From Shewanella gelidii (lineage in GTDB: Bacteria; Pseudomonadota; Gammaproteobacteria; Enterobacterales; Shewanellaceae), in assembly GCF_014647855.1 (NCBI RefSeq), contig NZ_BMPZ01000002.1:186001-250000 (forward strand): DNA of 64,000 nucleotides, given 5' to 3'. Shown here piece by piece: positions 38,473 to 47,531 of the stretch. Within the stretch, counting starts at the first letter, position 1, and each line of letters opens with the position of its first letter. Below the pieces are notes generated by a model. That model was not told the DNA's origin. It saw only the letters and a list, made by a program, of their open reading frames with translations, and made no database searches. Position numbers and translations under genes: made by a program.

Positions 38473-40647
38473 TTAATTTATTTCGAAATTGTGTTTTATT
38501 TTTTTATGGTTTTTTTGCCAAACAATCGAGGTTTTATTGCCATTGGTGTCGACTCGAATCAGGCCTCGGATAATCGCTTGCTCAAGGTGAATATAGAGTG
38601 GGCGAGAGAAAACTGCAGATGGCGCAAAATCGAGCGTCCGAAATGAAACATAATAACTTTGAGTTTTATCGGCTTTGTTCTGATGAAGGCTACTTGCACC
38701 AGCAAGGGCAAGTTGCAACGCTTCTAAATGCAACTCGGGCTCTACTTTGATATCTAGGTTGGTAAAAATAGGAAGCTTCAATAAGCCTAAAGCTACAGGT
38801 GTTTGGACTTGTTGAGCAATCAAAACCGCTTGCAGTTTTTCAAGCAGCTTTTCTGTTGGTGATTCGCCATATAAGTTGAGTGCAAATAATCCTGGACGAA
38901 TGACAAAGCACTTGGCGCTTAATTCTGACTCAATGCTTTGTGCAATATGGCTATTTTTCTCATTACTTGCACTTTGGCCTTCGCAAATATCCAAGTCGAG
39001 CAAACTTTCTAGTTGGAAGAGAGCTGTTGCGCTAATACCCTGAGGGTTGTCGAGCGCTGTTAAAAAGGCCAAATAACCCGGATGGCCCGTGCCAGGCTCT
39101 AATTGCTGGGTCGCTTTACTCTTATCTAAGTTTTGGCTGGCTTCCCTCGCTCTTTGGTAAAGCTGGAATGTGACCATCGCTAAAATAATGCCAATAATTA
39201 AGAGAATGGCAACGGCTGCACTTTTTAGATCTTGCTGCTCTTTTGCTTTATTTAATTTTCCTTTCATCACGTTTAAGTCGAGCTTTAGTTTTTGCTCGGC
39301 CAAAATCGAGGGGGAATAGTTACTGGGCGCTTGCGGTTGTTTACCTTGTTGCGAAAGAATCGTGACAATTTGAGTCAAGGGTTCAATCGCATTCTGATGT
39401 TCCTGCAGCGCGGTATATGCATCGGCCTTAAACTGTAATGCTTGTACTTGTTCTTCGGCTAGCGACTTTTCTAAGGCAATATCAAGAGCAAGTTGTGCGT
39501 GCTGTTTTACCAAATCCCAATTTTGCTCTAGCTTTGCGACTTCAGCGATTAAAAGTTCATTACTGACCAAATAGTGTTTGACGTTACGTTCTTTAAAGAT
39601 TTTGTTTGCTTTTAATAAGTATTGTAGCGCTGTTGGTATATCGCCAATTTTAGAGTGAGATTCGCCAAGGTTGTGAAAGTTGAGCCCTTGCGCGATAACA
39701 TTGCCAAGCTTGGCGTCAATTTGTTGTGCATTCAGGTAATAGTCGATGGCTTGCCGCCATAGTCCTTGCTCAGCATGCACCATTGCCAAAACCGTCATTG
39801 ACTTGGACACATAAGTTTCACTTTCTAAGGTACGAAAACTATCTGCCGCCATTTGTCCGTATTCCATGGCTTCTGGCCACTGAGCAAGATCGCGGTAGAC
39901 CTGTGCGAGTCGCAATTGTAAATGTGCTTTTTGTTTTGGGTATTGGGTTAAACTTGCCAAGCGAAAGGCTTCACTGAAATGCTGTAACGCTAACGCAAGT
40001 TGACCGGTTTTGTTGTAATACTTGCCGAGCTCAGCTTCTGCTGCAGTGATAAGGTAATTGTCGCGAAGTTGGTATGCATAGTCACGATAGGTGGTGAAAT
40101 GCTTCAGCGCTGGAGCTCGTTGCCGAGTGAGCATGTATAACATACCTAAATGACGGTGAATGGTATGCTTCAGTATCAGTGCTTTGAGTTCATGCTCAGC
40201 CTGGATCTGGCCCAGAGCTTGATTGTAATGGGAGATCGCCTTTTCGTAGTTGTTTTCTATTTTGCCAACATACCGGCCATTAAGCATCGCGACTGTTGCC
40301 AAATCATAGGTGTTGTTTGCAATGATATTTAGTTGTTGAATCAAATCTTTTGTATTGGCTGTCTTATATTTTCTTCTGACCAGATGATTCATACTTAGGC
40401 GTGCTAGAACAAAGAGCTTATGTTGCAATACATCAGGTGCATAGCTTAGCTCATTCGCAATCGTATTAAATTGTTCATGATTTTCAAATGCAATTGGAAA
40501 GGAAATGGAGTGGATCATACGGTCGTAAAACGCCACTGGAGACTCTTGAATCGCCACTTCTTCAGCAATTTGATCTTCAGGATTCGCTATGGCATTGGTC
40601 ATGAAAAAGAGTAATGCCAACAGTGAAATATTAATGTACCTGAACAT
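38473..40647 (-). CDS. TPR membrane protein with possible degenerate GGDEF tail
   Basis: 724 residues. A signal peptide (about 1-21) leads a periplasmic array of six or more tetratricopeptide-like repeats (e.g. QAIDYYLNAQQIDAKLG, GDIPTALQYLLKANKIF). One transmembrane helix near residue 480 (AAVAILLIIGIILAMVTFQLY) follows, then a cytoplasmic domain of about 220 residues. That domain has a VALGLLKLP strand and an ALQLALAGASSLHQNK helix that recall the end of a GGDEF domain, but no GGDEF motif, so it may be a non-catalytic remnant. It would transmit a periplasmic signal inward. Function unknown; the neighbouring gene encodes an active-looking cyclase. Confidence 0.75.
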   Translation of the reverse strand: MFRYINISLLALLFFMTNAIANPEDQIAEEVAIQESPVAFYDRMIHSISFPIAFENHEQFNTIANELSYAPDVLQHKLFVLARLSMNHLVRRKYKTANTKDLIQQLNIIANNTYDLATVAMLNGRYVGKIENNYEKAISHYNQALGQIQAEHELKALILKHTIHRHLGMLYMLTRQRAPALKHFTTYRDYAYQLRDNYLITAAEAELGKYYNKTGQLALALQHFSEAFRLASLTQYPKQKAHLQLRLAQVYRDLAQWPEAMEYGQMAADSFRTLESETYVSKSMTVLAMVHAEQGLWRQAIDYYLNAQQIDAKLGNVIAQGLNFHNLGESHSKIGDIPTALQYLLKANKIFKERNVKHYLVSNELLIAEVAKLEQNWDLVKQHAQLALDIALEKSLAEEQVQALQFKADAYTALQEHQNAIEPLTQIVTILSQQGKQPQAPSNYSPSILAEQKLKLDLNVMKGKLNKAKEQQDLKSAAVAILLIIGIILAMVTFQLYQRAREASQNLDKSKATQQLEPGTGHPGYLAFLTALDNPQGISATALFQLESLLDLDICEGQSASNEKNSHIAQSIESELSAKCFVIRPGLFALNLYGESPTEKLLEKLQAVLIAQQVQTPVALGLLKLPIFTNLDIKVEPELHLEALQLALAGASSLHQNKADKTQSYYVSFRTLDFAPSAVFSRPLYIHLEQAIIRGLIRVDTNGNKTSIVWQKNHKKIKHNFEIN

Positions 40648-41009
40648 TTATTCGTCCTTGGATTATAAAGCGACCAATCACTGATATTATTCTGAGCGCA
40701 AATCAACTTCGCACGATTGTATCGTTGTTAATATACATGACGCCATCAAATAATAGCAGATATGACAAGGTGTTAAATAACGTTCTCGTTTTGTTTGGTG
40801 GACGGGAGTCACAATCGGCTAAGTTATTTGTGATATTACGTGAATAGCTTGGAAGTCTAGTGCTTATCCGGGGGTTTCTAAGAGTAATCGTTTTGTCTTT
40901 TTGGCAGTGAGGCGATTGCGTGCCAAGGTACGTTTTAACGACGAAAATGATAGTTTTTAAAGAAGCGGTTTACTCGAGATAGCAAACCGCTTTTATTTTT
41001 GACTGCGAA
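40648..41009. other. Gap between the TPR gene and rdgC
   Basis: 362 bases holding the upstream region of the TPR gene and, at 40963-40992, a hairpin (AAGCGGTTT/AAACCGCTT, 12-base loop) that probably ends rdgC. I see no gene or known RNA in the rest. Confidence 0.5.
40963..40992 (-). terminator. Probable rdgC terminator
   Basis: AAGCGGTTT and AAACCGCTT pair around a 12-base loop just 3' of rdgC; the minus-strand T run (CTTCTTT) is imperfect. Confidence 0.55.
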
Positions 41010-41921
41010 TTAGTCGTTGCTCTCAATATCACCAAATACACATACGAGTCCATTGATTAAGGCGATTAACTCGCTACACATCAATGCAAAGTCAGCATCA
41101 AGGCGAGCTAAAGGATCCTCGTTACCCACTTCATCGTTAGTTGCTCTAAACTCCTCGGCAAATTTGAGTCTTTTCACCGTCGCATCGGATTGCAAAAGGA
41201 GTGCGATGGTTTGTCCAAATTGTGCAGCCAGTTTATGAACCTGTTTTCCGGTTTCGAGGTGAGCCAGTACTTCTTGCTCGGTCAGATCTTGCTGCTTGAA
41301 TTTAACGATACCGCCTTCATCTGAATCTGCCTTTAGCTCGGCTTCATCTTGCATGTCAAACGGTTGAGTTGCCGCACCAGCGATCAACCATTGTGTTAAT
41401 GTTGTTTCGATGGGGGTTTGATAGCTCAATGGAATAACAGGAAGGCTGCCAAGCGCTTTACGCAGTAGGGCAAGTAACTCTTCCGATTTTGCCGCACTGG
41501 TACTGTCGACCAAAATCATATCAATTTCAGGGATGATGAGCGCTCGAATTTGACTGCGACGTGAAAATGCGCGAGGCAAAAGTGTCGTAGTAATTTCATC
41601 TTTAATACTATCTTTTTCTTTTTTGGTGAGTTTGCGATTCTCTTCATCTTCAATTTGCTGAACTTTATCTTCCATTGCTTCTTTGATGACTTGTGCCGGC
41701 AGAATTTTCTCTTCTTTGGTGGCACAAATTAGATGGCGATTATCAGCACTATGCACTAAAGACAGGCCAATTTTTCCAAGTGCATTGGAAAAACCAAACT
41801 TACTAATATCTTGGCTTGAGCAAGGCGAGAATTGAAACGCTTCGAGTGCAGCTTCAAGGGATTCGGTATCCACAGAGAAAGGTTTGTTGAAACGGTAAAT
41901 CGTAAGGTTCTTAAACCACAT
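41010..41921 (-). CDS. rdgC: Recombination-associated protein RdgC
   Basis: 303 residues, a ring-forming nucleoid-associated DNA-binding protein that restrains RecA. The N-terminus [15 protein letters not shown], the [11 protein letters not shown] region, and the [15 protein letters not shown] segment match the family, and length is normal (E. coli 303). Divergent from the porin gene. Confidence 0.95.
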   Translation of the reverse strand: MWFKNLTIYRFNKPFSVDTESLEAALEAFQFSPCSSQDISKFGFSNALGKIGLSLVHSADNRHLICATKEEKILPAQVIKEAMEDKVQQIEDEENRKLTKKEKDSIKDEITTTLLPRAFSRRSQIRALIIPEIDMILVDSTSAAKSEELLALLRKALGSLPVIPLSYQTPIETTLTQWLIAGAATQPFDMQDEAELKADSDEGGIVKFKQQDLTEQEVLAHLETGKQVHKLAAQFGQTIALLLQSDATVKRLKFAEEFRATNDEVGNEDPLARLDADFALMCSELIALINGLVCVFGDIESND

Positions 41922-42206
41922 GTTGGCTGCCCTTCAAAATTAAAAACGGCAGTTTACGGTATCCAAGGGCGAAGGTAAACCGCCTGCATTTGAAATCAAT
42001 GAGTACAATTCATGAAACTGTAACATAGGTTTTTTGCAGGCTGTAATCTTTGATTTAAAAGGTTTTTTGTGTCCAAAAAACGCTTATTCTTCGCGGTAGT
42101 GATTGGTTTATGAATGAGTGAAATAATTCTGCAATATTTCCCATGCAAACTTCGCATCGTTCCGAACCAACAACTAAGACGAACAATACGTCGAAAGGAT
42201 TAAATG

Positions 42207-43130
42207 ATGAATGTTTTTTGCAAGTCTCTACTAGCTTCTGCATTAGCTACAGTTACTCTATCTTCTGCTTATGCTGCTGATCCTATTACAGTTTACGGCA
42301 AGCTTAATGTAACAGCACAGTCGAATGATGTCGCTGGTGAGTCAGAAACAACAATTCAAAGCAATGCTTCTCGCCTTGGTGTGAAAGGTGCATTTGACCT
42401 CGGTAATGATTTAGAAGCTTTTTACAAAATCGAATATGAAGTTGACACAAGCGATGATGCGAAAGAAAACTTCAAAGCTCGTAGCCAGTATGTTGGTTTA
42501 AAAGGTAACTTCGGTGCGGCTTCTGTTGGTCGTCAAGATACAGTGTTGAAGCTGTCTCAAGGTAAAGTTGACCAGTTTGGTGATTTAGCGGGTGACTTAA
42601 AAAGCTTATTTAAAGGTGATAACCGCCTTGAGCAAACTTTCACTTACGTGACACCTTCAATGAGTGGCGTGAAGCTTGGTGTAACTTACGCAGCTGAAGC
42701 AAATGCAAAGCAATCTGGCGATGCTGGTTATAGTATTGCTGCGATGTACGGCGATAAGAAGCTAAAGAAAACGAGCATTTATGCCGCTGTAGCGATGGAT
42801 TCTGAAGTTGCTGGTTATGACATTGTTCGTGCAACGGTTCAAGGTAAAGTTGCTGGTGTAAAACTAGGCGGCATGTACCAAACTCAAGAAAAAGTTTCTG
42901 GTGGCGACAGCATTAACGGTTTCCTAGTGAGTGCAGCATATAAAATTGACGCTGTCGTTCTTAAAGGCCAATTCCAAGATATGGAAGATAAAGGTGACTC
43001 ATGGTCAGTTGGTGCTGATTACAAGCTAGGCAAGCCAACGAAATTATTTGCATTCTATACCAGCCGTTCTGAAGAAGGCGCGCAAGACGATGATAAGTTC
43101 GTTGGCGTTGGTATCGAACACAAATTCTAA
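42207..43130 (+). CDS. Outer-membrane porin (Gram-negative porin, Porin_4 type)
   Basis: About 307 residues. A signal peptide ends at SSAYA-ADP (near residue 23); the mature protein is a 16-strand-like porin with alternating strands such as ITVYGKLNVTAQ, LGVKGAFDLGNDLEAFYKIEYEV and GLKGNFGAASVGRQDTVL, ending in the C-terminal Phe (IEHKF) needed for BamA assembly. Two ATGs in tandem (42204, 42207) follow AAGGA; the second has better spacing. It is a likely major general porin, smooth in codon use. Its start region is complementary to the seeds of the three small RNAs at 46.7-47.5 kb. A terminator follows. Confidence 0.93.
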   Translation: MNVFCKSLLASALATVTLSSAYAADPITVYGKLNVTAQSNDVAGESETTIQSNASRLGVKGAFDLGNDLEAFYKIEYEVDTSDDAKENFKARSQYVGLKGNFGAASVGRQDTVLKLSQGKVDQFGDLAGDLKSLFKGDNRLEQTFTYVTPSMSGVKLGVTYAAEANAKQSGDAGYSIAAMYGDKKLKKTSIYAAVAMDSEVAGYDIVRATVQGKVAGVKLGGMYQTQEKVSGGDSINGFLVSAAYKIDAVVLKGQFQDMEDKGDSWSVGADYKLGKPTKLFAFYTSRSEEGAQDDDKFVGVGIEHKF

Positions 43131-43162
43131 ATGACCCGATAGCCATTTAGAATTGAAATAAT

Positions 43163-43187
43163 AAAGGAGGCGTTTTGCCTCCTTTTT
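43163..43187 (+). terminator. Intrinsic terminator after the porin gene
   Basis: Nine-pair stem AAAGGAGGC / GCCTCCTTT with a five-base loop, followed by Ts. Confidence 0.9.
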
Positions 43188-43259
43188 CGTACCATTTTGT
43201 TGGTAAATTTATTTTCTTGAACGCATCAGTTGATAGCTTGGGTTATCATGATCATAATT

Positions 43260-43277
43260 CTGTAATAAAAATGTCCA
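43260..43277 (+). promoter_or_regulatory. Pho box upstream of phoB
   Basis: CTGTAAT and ATGTCCA are seven-base repeats four bases apart, matching the Pho box (CTGTCAT-N4-CTGTCAT) at 10 of 14 positions, about 40 bp before the phoB start. Suggests PhoB autoactivation. Confidence 0.5.
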
Positions 43278-43315
43278 ATAATGGTAGTGTTGAATTCATT
43301 AACAAGTAACCGCAT

Positions 43316-44005
43316 ATGACCGCACGGATAATGATTGTCGAAGATGAGTTAGCAATCCGAGAGATGTTAACTTTTGTACTTGAACAGCACGGGTTTTCAA
43401 CTTGTGCAGCTGAAGATTTTGACTCAGCGTTGACGCTGCTCAATGAACCGTATCCAGACCTCGTTTTGCTTGACTGGATGTTCCCTGGAGGGAGTGGGAT
43501 TCAGCTTGCGAAAAGAATGAAACAAGATGAATTTACCCGCCAAATTCCAATCATTATGCTCACAGCACGTGGTGAGGAAGAGGATAAAGTCAAAGGGCTT
43601 GAAGTTGGCGCCGATGATTATATGACCAAACCTTTTTCACCCAAAGAGTTAGTTGCTCGAATTAAGGCGGTTATTCGTCGAAGTGCGCCGACACGATTGG
43701 AAGAAACAATTGATGTACAAGGGTTAATGTTAGATCCCGTTAGCCATCGAGTCAGTGTGGGTGAGAGTGTTCTTGAAATGGGGCCAACAGAGTTTCGCTT
43801 GCTACATTTCTTTATGACACATCCTGAGCGTGTTTACAGTCGCGAACAGTTACTTGATAATGTTTGGGGCACCAATGTTTATGTTGAGGATCGTACTGTG
43901 GATGTACATATTCGTCGTTTAAGAAAGGCGGTTGAAGCTACAGGTCATGATCGGCATATTCAAACCGTGCGCGGCGCCGGTTATCGCTTCTCGACACGAG
44001 TATAG
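43316..44005 (+). CDS. phoB: Phosphate response regulator PhoB
   Basis: 229 residues. Receiver domain with D10, D53 ([11 protein letters not shown]), and K105 (MTKPF), then an OmpR-type winged helix ending [16 protein letters not shown]...[11 protein letters not shown]. When phosphorylated by PhoR under phosphate limitation it binds Pho boxes and activates uptake genes. A Pho-box-like element precedes it; phoR follows 58 bases later on the same strand. Confidence 0.96.
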   Translation: MTARIMIVEDELAIREMLTFVLEQHGFSTCAAEDFDSALTLLNEPYPDLVLLDWMFPGGSGIQLAKRMKQDEFTRQIPIIMLTARGEEEDKVKGLEVGADDYMTKPFSPKELVARIKAVIRRSAPTRLEETIDVQGLMLDPVSHRVSVGESVLEMGPTEFRLLHFFMTHPERVYSREQLLDNVWGTNVYVEDRTVDVHIRRLRKAVEATGHDRHIQTVRGAGYRFSTRV

Positions 44006-44063
44006 GTGCTGTTCATCAGCCGCATTCGGTGGCTGATGTTTTTCACACCTTTTTGGATACAAA

Positions 44064-45398
44064 ATGTTTGACTCATATTCTGCGTATAGGCTTTACACGC
44101 GACTGTTCCTATATTTGCTCTGTTGTCTAGGGGTTGGCTTTTTAGTCGACGAAGTTGCTTGGACATTATTTTTCGGCTGTATTTTCTTAATTCTTTGGCA
44201 CTACAGGCAGCTTGCAAGGTTGAATTTTTGGCTGTGGCGAGATAAACGCCTGACGCCACCACAAGGGCAGGGGAGCTGGGAAGGTATTTTTAACGGGATT
44301 TATCGCCTGCAAGGTAAAAACCGTAAAAAAGTCGGCCAGCTTGCCCGTCTCTTAGGTCGCTTTCGACAAGGGGCTGAAGCTTTACCTGACGCGGCCGTGG
44401 TTCTAGATTCGGAATACAATATTGTCTGGTGTAATCGCCTCGCTCAATTACTTCTTGGTTTAGTTTGGCCGCAGGATAATGGTCAACGTATCGATAACCT
44501 GATCCGCCACCCTGATTTTTCTGCGTACCTAAAAGGTGCTGACTATCAAGAGCCTTTAGAGTTAGTTTCGCCGGTATCTGAACTGCACGTATTAGAAATT
44601 CGGCTGATGCCCTATGGCGATCGGCAGACCTTGCTCATCGCTCGAGATGTGACGCGAATTCAACAATTGGAAGGGATGCGCAAAGAGTTTGTCGCGAATG
44701 TATCCCATGAGCTTAAAACTCCTTTAACTGTGTTGCAGGGTTATCTTGAAATGATGATGAGCATGGAAGAGAAAGATTCTCCCAATGCCAAGCCTCTTTC
44801 CCTAATGCAGCAACAGACGTCTCGAATGCAGTCTATGGTTGAGCAATTGCTCGCATTATCGAGGATTGAGGATGCAAGCAATGTAGATCTAGAGAATCAG
44901 ATCAATATGCGTAACTTGATGGATGTGCTCAAAGAAGAAGCCAAAGCCCTCGCCCTTGATAGGTATCAAGTGTATTTTAGCTGCGAACCGGGTTTGAACG
45001 CACATGGCAATGAAATTCAATTGCGTAGTGCGTGTTCAAACTTAATTTCAAATGCAATTCGATATACGGAAGAAGGTGGTACGATTTCAATATCCTGGCG
45101 CAGTACGCCGTCAGGTGGTGGTCAATTTAGTGTGAAAGATACAGGTGAAGGAATTGAGCCGCAGCACATTGCACGTTTAACCGAGCGTTTTTATCGAGTC
45201 GATAGTGCACGCTCTCGGCAGACTGGCGGCAGTGGCTTAGGTTTGGCAATTGTGAAACATGCGCTTGGTCATCACCATAGTGAACTAAATGTGACCAGTG
45301 AGGCGGGAGTCGGCAGTACCTTTAGTTTTATTATTCCGGTGCATTTAATTGACAAGCAAGAAATTGTAGTTGAAGAGTCGCAACTACCCATTATTTGA
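44064..45398 (+). CDS. phoR: Phosphate sensor histidine kinase PhoR
   Basis: 444 residues. Two membrane helices near residues 12-45, a charged linker, a PAS domain (about 100-200), a HisKA domain with H215 (ANVSHELKTPL), and the HATPase domain (N box LISNAIRYTEEGG, G1 DTGEG, G2 GGSGLGLAIVKH). It phosphorylates PhoB when phosphate is low, normally restrained by PstSCAB-PhoU. Operon partner of phoB; terminator downstream. Confidence 0.96.
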   Translation: MFDSYSAYRLYTRLFLYLLCCLGVGFLVDEVAWTLFFGCIFLILWHYRQLARLNFWLWRDKRLTPPQGQGSWEGIFNGIYRLQGKNRKKVGQLARLLGRFRQGAEALPDAAVVLDSEYNIVWCNRLAQLLLGLVWPQDNGQRIDNLIRHPDFSAYLKGADYQEPLELVSPVSELHVLEIRLMPYGDRQTLLIARDVTRIQQLEGMRKEFVANVSHELKTPLTVLQGYLEMMMSMEEKDSPNAKPLSLMQQQTSRMQSMVEQLLALSRIEDASNVDLENQINMRNLMDVLKEEAKALALDRYQVYFSCEPGLNAHGNEIQLRSACSNLISNAIRYTEEGGTISISWRSTPSGGGQFSVKDTGEGIEPQHIARLTERFYRVDSARSRQTGGSGLGLAIVKHALGHHHSELNVTSEAGVGSTFSFIIPVHLIDKQEIVVEESQLPII

Positions 45399-45421
45399 TG
45401 GATTGTTGATTTGCCAACACG

Positions 45422-45449
45422 AAAAGCCAAGCATTAAGCTTGGCTTTTT
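45422..45449 (+). terminator. Intrinsic terminator after phoBR
   Basis: AAAGCCAAGC and GCTTGGCTTT form a ten-pair stem with a five-base loop and trailing Ts. Confidence 0.9.
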
Positions 45450-45464
45450 CATTTTTATTGTGTT

Positions 45465-45504
45465 TTGTCATCTAGCTGTCATATCGAAGTCATAGAGTTG
45501 TCAT
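45465..45504 (+). promoter_or_regulatory. Four-repeat Pho box array upstream of pstS
   Basis: Four seven-base half-sites in the same orientation, TTGTCAT (45465), CTGTCAT (45476), AAGTCAT (45487) and TTGTCAT (45498), are spaced exactly 11 bases apart, start to start. This is the PhoB tandem-repeat pattern and amounts to two adjacent Pho boxes. It lies 62-101 bases before the pstS start. Confidence 0.85.
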
Positions 45505-45565
45505 CATTGCAATTGATACTGGTTGCGTCTTAAGAAAACAAGTTCGCTTAATACTGGAGCAAAAA

Positions 45566-46537
45566 ATGAAATTGAAACAGCTCGTCGGCGCGGTAACTCT
45601 ATCAGCCGCTGGTGTATTTTCTGCAGCATCTATGGCAGCAATTGATCAGTCACTACCGACATACGAGAAAACAAGTGGCGTTTCTGGAAACCTTTCTTCT
45701 GTAGGTTCAGATACGCTTGCTAACATGATGACGCTTTGGGCTGAAGAATTTAAGCACATGTATCCAAACGTTAACATTCAAATTCAGGCGGCAGGTTCTT
45801 CAACTGCACCACCAGCATTGACTGAAGGTACTTCACAATTTGGCCCAATGAGCCGTAAGATGAAGCCTAACGAAGTTGAAGCTTTTGAAAAGCATTATGG
45901 TTATCAGCCAACCGCAATTCGCGTGGCAATTGATGCATTAGCTGTATTTGTTCATAAAGACAATCCAATCGAAGGTCTAAGCATTGAACAAGTTGACGGT
46001 ATCTTCTCTTCTACGCATAAGTGTGGTGGTGATGAAGTTCAACGTTGGGGTGATGTTGGTCTCGGTGGTAACTGGTCAGCTAAAGACGTACAACTTTATG
46101 GTCGTAACTCTGTATCTGGAACATATGGTTACTTCAAAAAGAAAGCACTTTGTAAAGGTGACTTCAAAGCGAACGTGAATGAGCAACCTGGTTCTGCATC
46201 TGTAGTTCAGTCAGTATCACAGTCTTTAAATGCCATTGGTTATTCAGGCATTGGTTATAAGACTGCTGGCGTGAAAGCCGTAGCGATTGCTAAGAAAGGT
46301 AAAAAGTACATTGCTGCAACGAATGACAACGCGGCAAACGGTACTTACCCACTTTCTCGTTACCTATATGTATACGTCAACAAGCACCCAAATAAAGACC
46401 TAGCACCAATGGACCGCGAGTTCTTACGCTATGTTCTTTCTAAGCAAGGTCAGCAAATCGTTGAAAAAGACGGTTATGTTTCACTACCTCGTAGTGTTGT
46501 TGCCAAAGACTTAGGTAAAGCTGGTATCCGCCTTTAA
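45566..46537 (+). CDS. pstS: Phosphate-binding protein PstS family
   Basis: 323 residues. Signal peptide about 1-24 (ends SMAA), then a PBP-like fold with the phosphate-loop sequences [32 protein letters not shown], and [12 protein letters not shown]. It captures phosphate in the periplasm for the PstCAB transporter. The gene sits right after phoBR behind four Pho half-sites and has its own terminator. The expected pstC, pstA, pstB and phoU do not follow. Confidence 0.93.
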   Translation: MKLKQLVGAVTLSAAGVFSAASMAAIDQSLPTYEKTSGVSGNLSSVGSDTLANMMTLWAEEFKHMYPNVNIQIQAAGSSTAPPALTEGTSQFGPMSRKMKPNEVEAFEKHYGYQPTAIRVAIDALAVFVHKDNPIEGLSIEQVDGIFSSTHKCGGDEVQRWGDVGLGGNWSAKDVQLYGRNSVSGTYGYFKKKALCKGDFKANVNEQPGSASVVQSVSQSLNAIGYSGIGYKTAGVKAVAIAKKGKKYIAATNDNAANGTYPLSRYLYVYVNKHPNKDLAPMDREFLRYVLSKQGQQIVEKDGYVSLPRSVVAKDLGKAGIRL

Positions 46538-46559
46538 GTCTCAAGTTTAAACTTGATTG

Positions 46560-46587
46560 AAAAGCCTCCTTATTGGAGGCTTTTTTG
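46560..46587 (+). terminator. Intrinsic terminator after pstS
   Basis: AAAGCCTCC and GGAGGCTTT pair around TTATT, followed by a T run. Confidence 0.9.
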
Positions 46588-46674
46588 TTTCTATCTCTGT
46601 CTCCCCTTCAGGCCCCAAGAGCATAAATTAGTACTTGCTTTCGTCCATCTGCTGCTCTGCAGCAAAATTGAGAC

Positions 46675-46700
46675 AAAAAAAAGACCACCAAAAGGTGGTC
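46675..46700 (-). terminator. Terminator of small RNA 1
   Basis: Seven-pair GC-rich stem GACCACC/GGTGGTC with an A4/T4 loop, followed on the minus strand by eight Ts. Confidence 0.9.
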
Positions 46701-46817
46701 ATAGCAATTACATTCGTAATTCTTAATCCGAGAATAAATTTGCTGTTTTGCGCTAGCGATACTGCAAATTCAAACCCGCAAAGGGATATGATGATGAACA
46801 ACAATAAATGCGTTACG
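46675..46817 (-). ncRNA. Putative sigma-E-dependent small RNA, unit 1
   Basis: About 143 nt. The predicted start is six bases beyond the -10 element. The 5' 36 bases (46816 down to 46781) are identical to unit 2 and include GTTCATCATCATATCCC, complementary to a Shine-Dalgarno plus AUG region, as seen in MicA and other porin-repressing RNAs. The 3' end is a clean terminator (stem GACCACC/GGTGGTC, 46683-46700, then eight Ts). A complementary GCTAGC element (46751-46759 region) may form a middle hairpin. Eight bases (UUCAUCAU) pair perfectly with the porin start codons at 42204-42211. The call rests on promoter, seed and terminator layout, not on homology search. Confidence 0.7.
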
Positions 46818-46821
46818 TATA

Positions 46822-46849
46822 TATAGAGTCGCAATTTCTCAGAAAGTTC
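46822..46849 (-). promoter_or_regulatory. Sigma-E-like promoter of small RNA 1
   Basis: GAACTT (46849-46844) and TCTATA (46827-46822) are separated by exactly 16 bases, fitting the RpoE pattern GAACTT-N16-TCTRA. Confidence 0.65.
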
Positions 46850-47041
46850 ATCTTCTTTTGAAAATAGTTTAAATTTTTTATTTGGCGGTTATATTTCCCT
46901 GAATTTATCGTGTTTCTTACGACATAAATTTTGGTCATCAAGATTGAGTGAACAAAGATGTTTAGTGTTACTTTGCGATGGTTAACGAGGCCAAATCGGA
47001 ACAGCATCAGTTGATCATTTCTATCCGTGTGATTTAGAGGC

Positions 47042-47067
47042 AAAAAAAAGCCACCTGAGAGGTGGCT
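47042..47067 (-). terminator. Terminator of small RNA 2
   Basis: AGCCACC and GGTGGCT pair around a five-base loop; eight Ts follow on the minus strand. Confidence 0.9.
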
Positions 47068-47185
47068 ATGCGAATTACAAAGAGAATTCTTATAAATCGA
47101 ATGATTTCGTCGTCGAATGCGCTAGCTAAACAGTGACGAGTCATTCCTAAGGGATATGATGATGAACAACAATAAATGCGTTACA
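47042..47185 (-). ncRNA. Putative sigma-E-dependent small RNA, unit 2
   Basis: About 144 nt. Predicted 5' block 47184-47149 is identical over 36 bases to unit 1, while the middle and terminator stem differ, as in sibling small RNAs that keep their seed. It carries GCTAGCGC in the middle (47119-47126 region) and ends in a terminator (GCCACC/GGTGGC, then eight Ts) whose sequence resembles, but is not copied from, unit 1. Same predicted pairing to the porin start region. Confidence 0.7.
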
Positions 47186-47189
47186 TGTA

Positions 47190-47217
47190 TATAGAGTCAC
47201 CTTTTTGGGAAAGGTTC
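47190..47217 (-). promoter_or_regulatory. Sigma-E-like promoter of small RNA 2
   Basis: GAACCT (47217-47212), 16 bases, TCTATA (47195-47190). One mismatch from the -35 consensus. Confidence 0.6.
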
Positions 47218-47392
47218 AAAAAAAACTCGAAAAGTTTTAAAAAGATAAAATAATTTTTTCAGCAGTCTAAAACTGCGGTGTATATCGACGCTGTTTTGCG
47301 CAGATCATATGGTGCTTTGATTCCCTTTCATGGCACTGAAAATCTTGCTAGAGCCACATCGAACCTGAGTTTTATCGGCGACGAGTCCCATT

Positions 47393-47420
47393 AAAAAAAG
47401 GCAACCTAATGAGGCTGCCT
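47393..47420 (-). terminator. Terminator of small RNA 3
   Basis: Stem GGCAACC/GGCTGCC (one G-U pair) around a six-base loop, followed by seven Ts on the minus strand. Confidence 0.85.
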
Positions 47421-47499
47421 TCGGATCTAATTTAGATCAAGGGGACGCGCTAGCTGTCCCAAGGAGAATGATGAACATGAAAAATGCTTTCGCTGTTCA
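47393..47499 (-). ncRNA. Putative sigma-E-dependent small RNA, unit 3
   Basis: About 107 nt, the most diverged unit. The seed reads TTCATCATTCTCCTT (47475-47461), complementary to an optimal Shine-Dalgarno and AUG. After it come a GGGAC/GTCCC hairpin enclosing GCTAGCGC (47440-47460 region), a GATCTAAATTAGATC palindrome, and a terminator (GGCAACC/GGCTGCC with seven Ts). Nine bases (UUCAUCAUU) pair perfectly with the porin positions 42203-42211 and UCCUU can pair with its AAGGA (42195-42199). Confidence 0.65.
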
Positions 47500-47503
47500 C
47501 TTT

Positions 47504-47531
47504 GTTTGAGTACGACCATACGGTAAAGTTC
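47504..47531 (-). promoter_or_regulatory. Sigma-E-like promoter of small RNA 3
   Basis: GAACTT (47531-47526), exactly 16 bases, TCAAAC (47509-47504). The -35 is perfect, and TCAAA is a common RpoE -10 variant. Confidence 0.6.

Noticed and set aside
40648..41009. c-di-GMP riboswitch near the signalling genes
   Set aside because: No GEMM-type conserved core could be found in the gap, in spite of the neighbouring cyclase genes.
46788..47509. Three plus-strand mini-frames (46788-46826, 47156-47194, 47468-47509) starting MMMNNN or MMNMKN with good-looking ribosome-binding sites, as toxin or leader peptides
   Set aside because: They are only 12-13 codons, have no downstream terminator or clear plus-strand promoter, and their ribosome-binding site and start codons are exactly what the complement of an anti-start small-RNA seed would look like. 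The minus strand has promoter, conserved 5' block and terminator.
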